This document shows positions 8,538 through 17,769 of a DNA stretch of 64,000 nt, in pieces. Position 1 is the stretch's first letter. Every line of letters starts with the position of its first letter. Position numbers and translations under genes: made by a program. The notes below the pieces were generated by a model, which did no database searches, was not told where the DNA came from, and worked only from the letters and a program-made list of their open reading frames with translations. The DNA is from Pararhodobacter oceanensis (GTDB lineage Bacteria > Pseudomonadota > Alphaproteobacteria > Rhodobacterales > Rhodobacteraceae), in the NCBI RefSeq assembly GCF_003076755.1, contig NZ_QDKM01000004.1:62001-126000 (forward strand), written 5' to 3'.

Positions 8538-9884
8538 TTAGGGCAGTTTCTCGGCCAGAAACTTCTCCAGCCAGTGAATATTGTAATCGCCCGATTGCAC
8601 ATCGGGATCATCCAGCAGCATGAAAAACAGCGGCACCGTAGTGTCGATCCCGTCAATGATCAACTCGCCCAGCGCGCGGCGCAGACGGCTCAGCGCTTCG
8701 TCACGGTCGCGTCCATGGACGATCAACTTGCCGATCAGACTGTCGTAATAGGGCGGGATTTTATAGCCGCCATAAAGCGCCGAATCCATCCGCACACCCA
8801 GACCGCCGGGCGCGTGGAAGGTGTTCACCATCCCCGGACAGGGGGCGAAATTCGGCAGTTTCTCGGCGCAGATCCGCACTTCGATGGCATGGCCGTTGAG
8901 TTCCAGGTCATCCTGCGTGAAGGAGAGCGGCAGACCCGAGGCAACGCGAATTTGCTCGCGCACCAGATCGACGCCATAGATCGCTTCGGTGATCGGGTGT
9001 TCAACCTGCAGGCGGGTGTTCATCTCGATGAAATAGAACTCGCCGTCCTCGAACAGGAATTCCACCGTGCCGGCACCGCGGTAGCCCATTTTGGCCATCG
9101 CATTGGCACAGATCGCCCCGATCTCGGCGCGCATCTCGGGCGTGATCGAGGGGCCGGGGGCTTCCTCGAATACCTTCTGGTGGCGCCGCTGCAGCGAGCA
9201 ATCACGCTCGCCCAGATGCACCGCATTGCCCTGACCGTCGCCGAACACCTGAATTTCAATGTGGCGCGGACGCTGCAGGTATTTCTCGATATAGACTTCG
9301 TCGTTGCCGAACACCGCCTTGGCCTCGGACCGTGCGCCGCGATAGGAGGCTTCGAGATCAGCCGCCGTCTGTGCCACTTTCATCCCGCGCCCGCCACCAC
9401 CGGCGGTCGCTTTGATGATCACCGGATAGCCCATATCGGCGGCGATTTTATGCGCGGACTCCAGATCGGGCACACCGCCCTCGGACCCCGGCACTACCGG
9501 AATGCCCAGCGCTTTGGCGGTTTCCTTGGCGGTGATCTTGTCGCCCATCATGCGGATATGCTCGGCCGAGGGACCGATGAAGATCAGGTCGTGATCCTCG
9601 AGCGCCTGCACAAAGGGCGCGTTTTCCGAAAGGAACCCATAGCCGGGATGGATCGCCTGCGCGCCGGTGACTTCGCAGGCCGAGATGATCGCCGGCATCG
9701 ACAGATAGCTGTCGGTCGAGGAGGCCGGACCGATACAGATCGCCTCGTCGGCCATCCGCACATGCATGGCGTCGGCGTCGGCGGTGGAATGCACCGCGAC
9801 GCTGAGAATGCCCATTTCGCGGCAGGCACGGATCACCCGAAGAGCGATCTCGCCGCGGTTGGCAATGAGGATCTTGTCGAACAT
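8538..9884 (-). CDS. accC: Acetyl-CoA carboxylase, biotin carboxylase subunit
   Basis: Carboxylates the biotin on AccB with ATP and bicarbonate, first step of fatty-acid synthesis. 448 aa, the normal length. Landmarks: [20 protein letters not shown] at the N-terminus, [11 protein letters not shown], the ATP-grasp glycine loop [12 protein letters not shown] near residue 160, [17 protein letters not shown], and [14 protein letters not shown]. Start at ATG 9884 (MFDKIL); an ATG two codons earlier at 9890 is possible. The gap to accB upstream is 10 bases, so accB-accC form one operon. Confidence 0.97.
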   Translation of the reverse strand: MFDKILIANRGEIALRVIRACREMGILSVAVHSTADADAMHVRMADEAICIGPASSTDSYLSMPAIISACEVTGAQAIHPGYGFLSENAPFVQALEDHDLIFIGPSAEHIRMMGDKITAKETAKALGIPVVPGSEGGVPDLESAHKIAADMGYPVIIKATAGGGGRGMKVAQTAADLEASYRGARSEAKAVFGNDEVYIEKYLQRPRHIEIQVFGDGQGNAVHLGERDCSLQRRHQKVFEEAPGPSITPEMRAEIGAICANAMAKMGYRGAGTVEFLFEDGEFYFIEMNTRLQVEHPITEAIYGVDLVREQIRVASGLPLSFTQDDLELNGHAIEVRICAEKLPNFAPCPGMVNTFHAPGGLGVRMDSALYGGYKIPPYYDSLIGKLIVHGRDRDEALSRLRRALGELIIDGIDTTVPLFFMLLDDPDVQSGDYNIHWLEKFLAEKLP

Positions 9885-9894
9885 GGGCATGGCC

Positions 9895-10386
9895 TTATTC
9901 GATGATCAGCAGCGGTGCGCCGTATTCGACGGGGGTGCCGTCGGACACAAGAATCCGCTTCACGGTGCCAGATGCCGGAGCGGGGATCTGGTTCATGGTT
10001 TTCATCGCTTCGATGATCAGCAGGGTCTGTCCGGCCTGCACTTGCGAACCGACGGTGACAAAGGGCTCGGCGCCGGGTTCGGCGGCCAGATAGACGGTGC
10101 CAACCATCGGCGAGGAGACCGCGCCCGGATGGTTCGAGGGATCGTCGCTGTCACCGGCGGCGGGTGCTGCCGAACCGGCGGCAGGTGCTGCGGCGGCGGT
10201 TGGTGCTGCCGGTGCGGGCGCTGCCGGAGCGGCCACCATCTGCACCTGTTTCGAGACCTTCACATTCAACGTGTCATTCTCGCCGTATTCGCGCTTGACG
10301 GCGATCTCGGTCAACTCGTTGGTGTTCAACAGCTCTGCAAGCGCCTGAATAAAGGCAACATCAGATTTGGTGTGTTCTTTGCTCAT
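9895..10386 (-). CDS. accB: Acetyl-CoA carboxylase biotin carboxyl carrier protein
   Basis: 163-aa carrier. An N-terminal helical part ([17 protein letters not shown]) is followed by an Ala/Pro linker of about 45 residues and the C-terminal biotinyl domain with the biotin-accepting Lys in EAMKTMN. ATG 10386 chosen because GAGG sits 6 bases before it; upstream in-frame ATGs at 10392 and 10401 are less well placed. It heads the accB-accC operon and is divergent from the XRE/DUF2083 regulator at 10620, with 233 bases between. Confidence 0.95.
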   Translation of the reverse strand: MSKEHTKSDVAFIQALAELLNTNELTEIAVKREYGENDTLNVKVSKQVQMVAAPAAPAPAAPTAAAAPAAGSAAPAAGDSDDPSNHPGAVSSPMVGTVYLAAEPGAEPFVTVGSQVQAGQTLLIIEAMKTMNQIPAPASGTVKRILVSDGTPVEYGAPLLIIE

Positions 10387-10619
10387 GGACATCCTCGTCA
10401 TGGTGGGGGACCGGTCTGTGGCCCGCCTGCACCTTCTCAATTTCATTGGCTGTTTATAGGCGAGGGCGACCCTTGTGGAAAGTGCGATTCGTTCGCGTTT
10501 CGGTAACAGTCTGTCGGCGCTTGCGTTTCCGTCCGCATGCGCCGCATGATATTCGCAGCGGCACAAGGCCTTTGGGGCCTGTGTCGATGGGAATGCGCGG
10601 GCGCAGGCGGAGGCAGATC

Positions 10620-12008
10620 ATGGAAAAATCGGCGCTTTCTGGCTCGCTTTCGGGCAGGCTGTCGGGCACGCGGATCAGGGCATTGCGCATGTCGCGGCGG
10701 CTGGGACAGGGGGATCTGGCGCGGATGGCGGGGATTTCGCCGTCCTATTTGAACCTGATCGAGCATAACCGCCGCCGCGCCACCCCGCGATTGCTGGAGG
10801 CGGTGGCGCAAGCGCTGCAAATCCCCGCGGACCTTCTGGATGAAGGCGCGGGGGATGTGCAAATTCAGGCCCTGCGCGCCGCCGCCAGCCGTGCCAGCCC
10901 GATCACCGGAGCCGCCAGCGCGCCGGAAGTCGAGCGCAGCGAGGAATTCCTCGGGCGTTTCCCCGGTTGGGCGGCGCTGGTCACCCAGTTGAGCGCCCGC
11001 AGCGAGGATCAAAACCGCATTATCGAGCGGCTTTCCGACCGTATGGCGCATGATCCCAATCTCTCCGCCGCGCTCCATGAGATCGTCTCGGCGGTGACCT
11101 CGGTGCAATCGACCGCTGCGATTCTGGCAGAAACCGATGATCTCGAGCCCGAATGGCGCGCGCGGTTTCATCACAATATCCACGCGGATTCGATCCGTCT
11201 GGCGAATGCCTCGGATGCGTTGGTGGCTTTTCTCGACACCTCGGGCGAAGAGGCGGGACTGGCCGCGCCGCAAGAGGAATTCGAAAGCTGGCTAGCGCGG
11301 CGCGGCTTTCACATCGCCGAACTCGAGACCGTGGAGACCTCGGCCACCCCTGATTACACCGCGCTCATCGAAGGACAGGCCGAGCTTGCCTCGGGACCGG
11401 CGCGCGATCTTGCCCGCGCATGGTTGGCCCGCGCGCGCGATGACGCACTGGCGCTGCCCTTGGACCGCCTCGTGCCGCCTCTCACCGCGATGTTCGAGCG
11501 TGGCGAGGGGTTTGCCCCCGATACACTGGCCCGCGATCTCGATGTGCCATTACCCCTGTTGTTCCACCGGCTCGCGACCCTGCCGGCGATCAAAGGCGTG
11601 CCGCGCTTTGGGCTGGTCGAATGCGACGGCTCGGGCACATTGACCTTCCGCCGCCCGATCGAAGGCTTCGCCCTGCCGCGTTTCGGCGGCGGTTGCCCGC
11701 GATGGCCGCTTTATCAGGCGCTGGCGCAACCCCATCGCCCGCTCAGCGCCACCCTCGAAGTGGCCACCCGCCCGCCCGCGCGCTTTGCCGCCCATGCGAT
11801 TGCCACCGCCCGCGACGCGCACCGTTTCGCGCCGCCCTATGTCTGGCAATCCGCGATGCTGATCACCCCGGTCTCTGCCGCTTTGCCGCGCCACCGCAGG
11901 CCCGAGGATATCCCCGAGGCGGATCTGGTCGCTGTCGGCTCAAGCTGCCGGATTTGCCCGCGCGCCGCCTGCGATGCGCGCCGCGAACCCTCGATTGTCA
12001 GCGCCTGA
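10620..12008 (+). CDS. XRE-family short-chain acyl-CoA-responsive regulator (RamB/PccR/DUF2083 type)
   Basis: A 462-aa DNA-binding regulator. The XRE helix-turn-helix is at about residues 16-70 (RIRALRMSRRLGQGDLARMA, SYLNLIEHNRRR). A long effector region follows and the family-typical Cys-rich tail SSCRICPRAACDARREPS is at the C-terminus. Relatives such as PccR of Rhodobacter sphaeroides and RamB control propionyl-CoA or acetate assimilation genes through acyl-CoA sensing. ATG 10620 has GGCGGAGG 8 bases before it. It is divergent from accBC, which makes accBC a candidate target, an inference from position only. Confidence 0.85.
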   Translation: MEKSALSGSLSGRLSGTRIRALRMSRRLGQGDLARMAGISPSYLNLIEHNRRRATPRLLEAVAQALQIPADLLDEGAGDVQIQALRAAASRASPITGAASAPEVERSEEFLGRFPGWAALVTQLSARSEDQNRIIERLSDRMAHDPNLSAALHEIVSAVTSVQSTAAILAETDDLEPEWRARFHHNIHADSIRLANASDALVAFLDTSGEEAGLAAPQEEFESWLARRGFHIAELETVETSATPDYTALIEGQAELASGPARDLARAWLARARDDALALPLDRLVPPLTAMFERGEGFAPDTLARDLDVPLPLLFHRLATLPAIKGVPRFGLVECDGSGTLTFRRPIEGFALPRFGGGCPRWPLYQALAQPHRPLSATLEVATRPPARFAAHAIATARDAHRFAPPYVWQSAMLITPVSAALPRHRRPEDIPEADLVAVGSSCRICPRAACDARREPSIVSA

Positions 12009-12069
12009 CCTCTCGCCACCTGACCGCGCATGGAACAGCGTCAACGCAGGCTTTGACAGCGCTTTGAAA

Positions 12070-12099
12070 TGTCGCAATAGTCGGGATCACGCTGCGACA
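12070..12099. promoter_or_regulatory. Inverted repeat upstream of response-regulator gene
   Basis: TGTCGCA (12070-12076) and TGCGACA (12093-12099) are exact inverted repeats separated by 16 bases, 110-139 bases before the receiver gene. It could be an operator; no binding protein can be named. Confidence 0.25.
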
Positions 12100-12208
12100 G
12101 GTTGCGCCACGCGCTGGCGATGCAGAGTGAGGGCATCGCGGATCATCGGCGCCGCCGCGACCAGCGGCTTGTCCCGCCGCGCAGCGCAGGGCCAGAGGAG
12201 GGCACCTG

Positions 12209-12649
12209 ATGGGCCACGACAGTTTCACCCCGCCGGCCCAGCAGCCACGGGCGGGCGCGCCGCGTGCTGCAGGGCAGGGCGGCGGACGCCGGGTTCTGGT
12301 GGTCGAGGATGAGCCGGGGATCGCCGAAGCGCTGCGCTATATTCTGCAGCGCGATGACTGGTTGGTCTCGATCCTTGATCGCGGCGATTTGGTGGTCGAG
12401 GCGATGGTGGCACAGCCCCCCGATCTGGTGATTCTCGATATCAATCTGCCGGGGCTCAGCGGTCTTGAGGTCTTGCGGATCCTGCGCGGCACAAAGGGGC
12501 TGGAGGCGCTGCCGGTCCTGCTGCTGACCGCCCGCGGGCAAGACGCCGCGCGGCAATTGGCGCTTGATTACGGGGCCTCGGAATTCATGGGCAAACCCTT
12601 CGCCAATAAGGCACTGGTCGAGACGGTGCGCCGGTTGGCCACGGTATGA
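12209..12649 (+). CDS. Stand-alone receiver-domain response regulator
   Basis: 146 aa: a disordered ~26-residue N-terminus then one CheY-like receiver with no output domain. The acidic pair is E33/D34 (VVEDEPG), the phospho-acceptor D77 (LVILDINLPG), the switch Thr T107 (LLLTARG) and the conserved Lys K129 (MGKPF). A GGAGG precedes ATG 12209. It is followed by a small membrane protein and a symporter-type histidine kinase on the same strand, so it is the probable phosphorylation partner of that kinase. Signal output must pass to another protein. Confidence 0.88.
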   Translation: MGHDSFTPPAQQPRAGAPRAAGQGGGRRVLVVEDEPGIAEALRYILQRDDWLVSILDRGDLVVEAMVAQPPDLVILDINLPGLSGLEVLRILRGTKGLEALPVLLLTARGQDAARQLALDYGASEFMGKPFANKALVETVRRLATV

Positions 12650-12697
12650 GGGCGGGCGGCATCCACACGCTAGGCGTTGTATTTCGGGGGTGTTGCC

Positions 12698-13042
12698 ATG
12701 GCTAAGCCCAACGCCCCGATGTTTCTGGAACGCCAAGGCTACCGCCGCCGGCGGATCATGGATGCCGCGCGGGTGCTGCCGGTGCTCGGCTTTATCCTGA
12801 TCCTGCTGCCGGTGCTCTGGACCCGCAGCGGCGGTTTGGGCACGGCGGGCGAGGCGGTCTATCTGTTTATCCTGTGGTTCTGCCTGATCGTTGCGGCGGC
12901 GCTGATGTCGCGCCCGCTCAAACAGGCGCTGCACCGCGAGTTGACCCAACCCCATCACGCGCCACCCATTCCCGTGCCACCAACCGCGACGCAGACGGGT
13001 GCCAGCGACACTCACACACCACCGCCAGACCCCGCCGCATGA
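12698..13042 (+). CDS. Small membrane protein encoded before a symporter-type histidine kinase
   Basis: 114 aa with two predicted membrane segments (about residues 23-42 and 51-70), a basic cytoplasmic N-terminus (ERQGYRRRRIMDAAR) and a Pro/Thr-rich tail. Its stop overlaps the start of the kinase gene (ATGA, 13039-13042), so it is translationally coupled. The arrangement recalls CbrX-CbrA of Pseudomonas, where a small membrane protein precedes an SSS-domain kinase, but I cannot show homology. Confidence 0.75.
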   Translation: MAKPNAPMFLERQGYRRRRIMDAARVLPVLGFILILLPVLWTRSGGLGTAGEAVYLFILWFCLIVAAALMSRPLKQALHRELTQPHHAPPIPVPPTATQTGASDTHTPPPDPAA

Positions 13043-15792
13043 CGCTGAACATCCTGATCCCGGCGGCGGTTGGCTATGTGGTCTTTCTCTTCGTCATCGC
13101 CTCAATGGCCGAACGCCGTGCCGAGCGGTTGCGCCGCGACGGGCGCAGCCCGCGCTTGCTGCGCTCGCCCTTGGTCTACACGCTTTCGCTCTCGGTCTAT
13201 TGCACCGCGTGGACGTTTTACGGCGCGGTCGGCTATGCGGCGCGCTCGGGGTTGGAGTTCATCACCATCTACCTTGGCCCGACGCTGGTCTTTATCGGCT
13301 GGTGGTGGTTGTTGCGCAAATTGGTGCGGATCGGCAAGGCGCAGCGGGTCACCTCGATCGCCGACCTGATCTCGGCACGCTACGGCAAATCCAACGCCAT
13401 CGGGGTGATCGTGACCCTGCTCGCCGTCGCCGCCACCACCCCCTATATCGCGCTGCAATTGCAGTCCATCGCGCTGTCTTTCGGCGCTTTTGCCGATGAT
13501 GAGGTGCTGGCGCCGCGGCAATTGGCGATGTGGGTGGCGGCGGGGCTGGCGGTCTTTACCATCCTCTTTGGCACCCGCAATCTTGACAGCAACGAGCAAC
13601 ACCACGGCGTCGTCACCGCAATTGCCGTCGAGGCGGTGGTCAAGCTGGTGGCTTTGCTGGCGGTGGGCATCTGGGTTGTCTGGGGGCTGGGTGACGGCCT
13701 CGGCGATGTGATGGTGCGGATCGCCGAGGCTGACCGGCTCGCGTGGAATGTGCAGCCCGCGCGCTGGATGGGGCTGACCTTTCTCGCCGGTGTCGCGGTG
13801 ATCACCCTGCCGCGGATGTTTCAGGTGATGGTCGTCGAGACCACCGACGAGCGCCATCTCAGCACCGCCTCATGGGCCTTTCCGCTCTATCTGATGGCGA
13901 TGAGCCTGTTTGTCCTGCCGATTGCCGTCGCGGGTATGCAATATCTGCCCGCAGATGCCAATCCCGACCTTTATGTGCTGACCCTGCCGCATGCTTTGGG
14001 TCAGAACGGGCTGGCGATGCTGGCCTTTCTCGGCGGGTTTTCGGCGGCGACCTCGATGGTGATCATCGCCGCGATCGCGCTGGCGACGATGGTCTCGAAC
14101 CATATCGTGGTGCCGATCTGGCTGGCGCAGCGGCGGCAAGCGGCCGAGGCCAGCGGCGACGCCAGCAATGTCGGCGATATGCGCGGGCTGGTGCTGAACG
14201 CGCGGCGGCTGTCTATCGGGCTGATCCTCGGGCTCGGCTATCTCTACTTCGCGGTCTCGGGCGGTTCGCGGGCGCTGGCCTCGATCGGCTTGATCGCCTT
14301 TGTCGGCATGGCGCAACTGCTGCCCGCTCTGGTCGGGGGGCTCTATTGGCGCGGCGCCAGCCGCTACGGCGCGGGCGCGGGTCTGGTGGTCGGTGCGCTG
14401 ATCTGGCTCTATACGCTGTTCCTCCCCTCCTTTGGCGCGGGCGTATTGCTCAGCGCCGAGCTAATGGAACACGGCCCCTTCGGCATCACTTGGTTGCGGC
14501 CACATGCGCTGTTTGGTGTCGTTGGCGTCGATCCTTTACTGCACACGATGTTCTTTTCTATCTCATTGAATACGCTGATCTTTACCATAATCTCGCTGCT
14601 TAGCTTCCCCAGCCCCGTCGAGCGCGTGCAATCGGCGCAATTCATCTTTGCCTTCGATCTGGCGCGCGCAGAAGACATCCCGGGCACCCGCCGCTGGTCG
14701 CAGGATATGGCCGAGACCGACGCCGAAGATCTGTTGGCCATGTCGCAGCGAATTTTCGGCAGTGACGAGGCGCAGCAGCTGTTTGAAGCCGAGACCCGCA
14801 AACAGGGCAAAGCCGGTATCCTGCCCGATCCGACGCCCGAATTTCTGGACTTTTTGGAACGGGAACTGGCCGGTTCGGTGGGGGCTGCCACCGCCCATGC
14901 GATGATGTCGCAGATCATCGGCGGGCGGTTGATGTCGGTCGATGACCTGATGGCGGTGGCCTCGGAAACCGCGCAGATCATGGAGCATTCCGCCCAGCTT
15001 GAGGCGAAATCCGAAGAGCTCGCCCGCACCGCGCGGCAATTGCGCGAGGCCAACGAGATGCTGCAAAAGCTCTCGGTGCAAAAGGATAGTTTCCTCAGCC
15101 AGATCAGCCATGAATTGCGCACCCCGATGACCTCGATCCGCGCGTTCTCGGAAATCCTGATGGATGATGAAATCTTGCCCGAGGACACCACCCGCTATGC
15201 GCGCATCATTCAGGATGAAAGCATCCGCCTGACGCGTCTGCTTGATGATCTTCTGGACCTCAGCGTGCTGGAAAACGGGCAGGTTAACCTTGATATCCAG
15301 TCCGGCGACCTCGGCGCGCTGATCGAACGCGCGCTGATGTCGTCCAATTCCGTGCGCCCCGAGCGCAGTTTCAGCATCCAGCGCCACGGGTTGGATGCGC
15401 CGATTGCGCTCTCCACCGATATCGGGCGGCTGACGCAGGTATTCATCAATATTCTGTCGAATGCGCGTAAATATTGCGATGCACCCGAGCCGGTGATGCG
15501 GATTTCGGTGCGTCAAAGACGCGGGCGGGTGACGGTGGACTTCATCGACAACGGCTCGGGTATCCCAAAGAAAAGCCAGGCGTTAATCTTCGAGAAATTC
15601 GCCCGGCTCACCGACACCCATCAGGCCGGCGGCGCCGGTCTCGGGTTGGCGATCTGTCGCGAGATCATGAACAATCTCGGCGGCGATATCAGCTATGTGC
15701 CGGGGCAGGGCGGGGCGGCCTTCCGCGTGGTGTTTCCGGCACGGTTAACGCCCATCGCGCGAGCCGAGAGCCTCAATCCGTCTGACCCTTGA
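13039..15792 (+). CDS. Hybrid sodium:solute-symporter / sensor histidine kinase (CbrA-like)
   Basis: 917 aa. Residues ~1-510 form a multi-pass sodium:solute symporter (SLC5)-like module with about 13 membrane segments; ~510-660 is a cytoplasmic linker; ~640-685 is a coiled coil (EELARTARQLREANEMLQKL). The kinase core follows: H-box SQISHELRTPM with phospho-His H691, N-box INILSNARKYCD, G1 VDFIDNGSGIP and G2 GGAGLGLAI. There is no C-terminal receiver, matching the separate receiver at 12209. Such proteins couple solute uptake or binding to signalling; in CbrA the ligand is histidine or C/N status. The 3' end overlaps the convergent ABC exporter gene by 20 bases. Confidence 0.9.
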   Translation: MTLNILIPAAVGYVVFLFVIASMAERRAERLRRDGRSPRLLRSPLVYTLSLSVYCTAWTFYGAVGYAARSGLEFITIYLGPTLVFIGWWWLLRKLVRIGKAQRVTSIADLISARYGKSNAIGVIVTLLAVAATTPYIALQLQSIALSFGAFADDEVLAPRQLAMWVAAGLAVFTILFGTRNLDSNEQHHGVVTAIAVEAVVKLVALLAVGIWVVWGLGDGLGDVMVRIAEADRLAWNVQPARWMGLTFLAGVAVITLPRMFQVMVVETTDERHLSTASWAFPLYLMAMSLFVLPIAVAGMQYLPADANPDLYVLTLPHALGQNGLAMLAFLGGFSAATSMVIIAAIALATMVSNHIVVPIWLAQRRQAAEASGDASNVGDMRGLVLNARRLSIGLILGLGYLYFAVSGGSRALASIGLIAFVGMAQLLPALVGGLYWRGASRYGAGAGLVVGALIWLYTLFLPSFGAGVLLSAELMEHGPFGITWLRPHALFGVVGVDPLLHTMFFSISLNTLIFTIISLLSFPSPVERVQSAQFIFAFDLARAEDIPGTRRWSQDMAETDAEDLLAMSQRIFGSDEAQQLFEAETRKQGKAGILPDPTPEFLDFLERELAGSVGAATAHAMMSQIIGGRLMSVDDLMAVASETAQIMEHSAQLEAKSEELARTARQLREANEMLQKLSVQKDSFLSQISHELRTPMTSIRAFSEILMDDEILPEDTTRYARIIQDESIRLTRLLDDLLDLSVLENGQVNLDIQSGDLGALIERALMSSNSVRPERSFSIQRHGLDAPIALSTDIGRLTQVFINILSNARKYCDAPEPVMRISVRQRRGRVTVDFIDNGSGIPKKSQALIFEKFARLTDTHQAGGAGLGLAICREIMNNLGGDISYVPGQGGAAFRVVFPARLTPIARAESLNPSDP

Positions 15793-17605
15793 ACTGCATC
15801 GCATGTAGCCGCGCATAGCTGCCGCCCTTGGCAAGCAATTCGCTATGCGTGCCCTCCTCGACCACCGCGCCTGCCTCCATCACGATGATCTTATCGGCGT
15901 TGCGCACGGTCGAAAGCCGGTGCGCGATGACCAGCGTGGTGCGCTCAGAGCTTAACTCATCGAGCGCTGCCTGCACCATCGCCTCCGAGCGCGCATCCAG
16001 CGCCGAGGTCGCCTCGTCAAGCAAGAGCACCGGCGCCTCGCGCAACAGCGCCCGCGCAATCGCCACCCGCTGCCGCTGCCCGCCCGACAGCGACGAGCCG
16101 CGCGGGCCCACGCGGGTTTCCAGCCCCAGTGGCAATTGATCAAGGAATTCATCCACATGCGCGGCTTTCAATACCGCGTTGAGCCGGTCCTCGCTGATGT
16201 CTTCGGCGCCTATCAGGATGTTGTCGCGCAGGGTCTCGTCAAACAAAGCGCTGTCTTGCGCCACCACCGAAAACATCCCCCGCAACGCCTGCAGGTCCAT
16301 CCGGTTAATATCCTGCCCGCCAACGGTTAACTGACCGGACTGCGGGTCCGCCAGACGAGTGAGCAGGGTGAATATCGTTGATTTCCCCGCCCCCGACGGG
16401 CCAACCAGCGCCGTCGTTTCACCGGCTTTTGCGGTCAAATTGAGATTGCGCAGCACCGGCTCGCTGTCATAGGCGAAGGTGATATTGTCGAACCGGATAG
16501 TCTCGGTGCCAGCGGCGGGTGGTGCGGCCAATTCACCCACGGGCTGGGTGATCGAGGGCTGTTCTTGCAGCAGTTTATGGATCCGCTCAAGACTGGCCAG
16601 CACCGTTTGCCAGGCCCCGCTCAACCCGCCGAGACGGCGCAGTGGTTCGAATAAGAATGCGATGGCGGCAAAGAAGGTCATGAATTCGCCGACGCTGCTC
16701 TGCCCCGCGATGATCTGGCGTCCGGCGAAAATCAGCACCAGCGCAAACCCCATTGCGGCCACCAGATCCGACATCGAGCCCATCGCCGCTTCGCCGCCTG
16801 CGGTGCGCACCCGCGCCTTGATAAACCGCTTGAGCACCTGCGTCAGCCGGGTGGATTCGCGCGCCTCCAGCCCGCTGCGCTGGATGGTCACTATGCCGTG
16901 GAAAATCTCGTCCAATCGGGTCGAGGCCGCCGCCGAAGCATCGCGCGCATCTACCCCCATGCGCCGCACCAGTCGTTGCAGGATCGCCGCCGGCAGCACC
17001 AAGAGCGGCACGCCAACCAGCGCCACCAAAGTCCATTGCGCATTGGTGTAAAGTGCCACGCCCAAAAGCCCGAGAATGGCGATCATATCGCGGCCAATCC
17101 CCGGCAGGATACGCTCGAAAACCACATTGATTTCTTGCGTATCGCCGCGCACTCGGTCAATCAAATGTCCCGGCGGATGCCGGTGATGAAAACCCTGATC
17201 CAGCGCCATCAGGTGATCGGTCAGCCGGATCTGCATCGCCGCGATCACCTTATTGGCGACATAGGCCATGATCGTCCGGTAAAGAAACGCGGTGGCGGCG
17301 CGGATGATGAAGGTGCCAGCTATCGCCAGCGCGATCCAGACCACCATATCGGCGCGCCGCGCGACCAGAACATCGTCAAACATCGGCTTGAGCAGCGCAC
17401 TGACCGCGCCGGTCATCGCACCATTCACCGCCATGAGGATCAACCCCAGGATGATCCAAGGCATCCAGCCGCGGATATAATCCCGCCAGAACCAGCGGCG
17501 TAGCTTCTTATCATGGGCGCGCGCAAGGCGACGTGGCTTGCTCGCCGCCTCTTTGCGCTGGGTCGCCGGGGCGCCGGAGGTCTGGTTTTGCTGCTCACTG
17601 GTCAT
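15773..17605 (-). CDS. ABC exporter, MsbA/lipid-flippase-like, fused TMD-NBD
   Basis: 610-aa half-transporter. Six predicted membrane helices lie in residues ~40-345, then a nucleotide-binding domain with Walker A GPSGAGKST, signature LSGGQRQRVAIARAL, Walker B VLLLDEATSALD and switch-His VIAHRLSTV. Most like MsbA-type exporters of lipids or drugs. Start at ATG 17605 (MTSEQQNQ); an upstream in-frame ATG at 17656 would add an unconserved Gly/Ser/Arg leader. The N-terminus is basic. Convergent with the histidine kinase and divergent from the SLC13 permease. Confidence 0.88.
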   Translation of the reverse strand: MTSEQQNQTSGAPATQRKEAASKPRRLARAHDKKLRRWFWRDYIRGWMPWIILGLILMAVNGAMTGAVSALLKPMFDDVLVARRADMVVWIALAIAGTFIIRAATAFLYRTIMAYVANKVIAAMQIRLTDHLMALDQGFHHRHPPGHLIDRVRGDTQEINVVFERILPGIGRDMIAILGLLGVALYTNAQWTLVALVGVPLLVLPAAILQRLVRRMGVDARDASAAASTRLDEIFHGIVTIQRSGLEARESTRLTQVLKRFIKARVRTAGGEAAMGSMSDLVAAMGFALVLIFAGRQIIAGQSSVGEFMTFFAAIAFLFEPLRRLGGLSGAWQTVLASLERIHKLLQEQPSITQPVGELAAPPAAGTETIRFDNITFAYDSEPVLRNLNLTAKAGETTALVGPSGAGKSTIFTLLTRLADPQSGQLTVGGQDINRMDLQALRGMFSVVAQDSALFDETLRDNILIGAEDISEDRLNAVLKAAHVDEFLDQLPLGLETRVGPRGSSLSGGQRQRVAIARALLREAPVLLLDEATSALDARSEAMVQAALDELSSERTTLVIAHRLSTVRNADKIIVMEAGAVVEEGTHSELLAKGGSYARLHAMQFKGQTD

Positions 17606-17769
17606 CGCGGAACGCCTTTGGTCATCGGGCCTGCCGCTGGATTGGCCGCCACTCATCCTCGCGTATAGCGCGGGGAGGGAATGAGGGAAACTACCCGCTT
17701 GCCGCTCGGGGTTCACCCCGACCGGCAAATCGGTCACTCTTTGCATCAATCGCCCAGCAGGAGCCGAAT

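Noticed and set aside
8151-9905. 584-aa open frame opposite accC and aat
   Set aside because: Both real genes lie on the - strand with strong motifs; the + frame is His/Arg/Gly-rich shadow.
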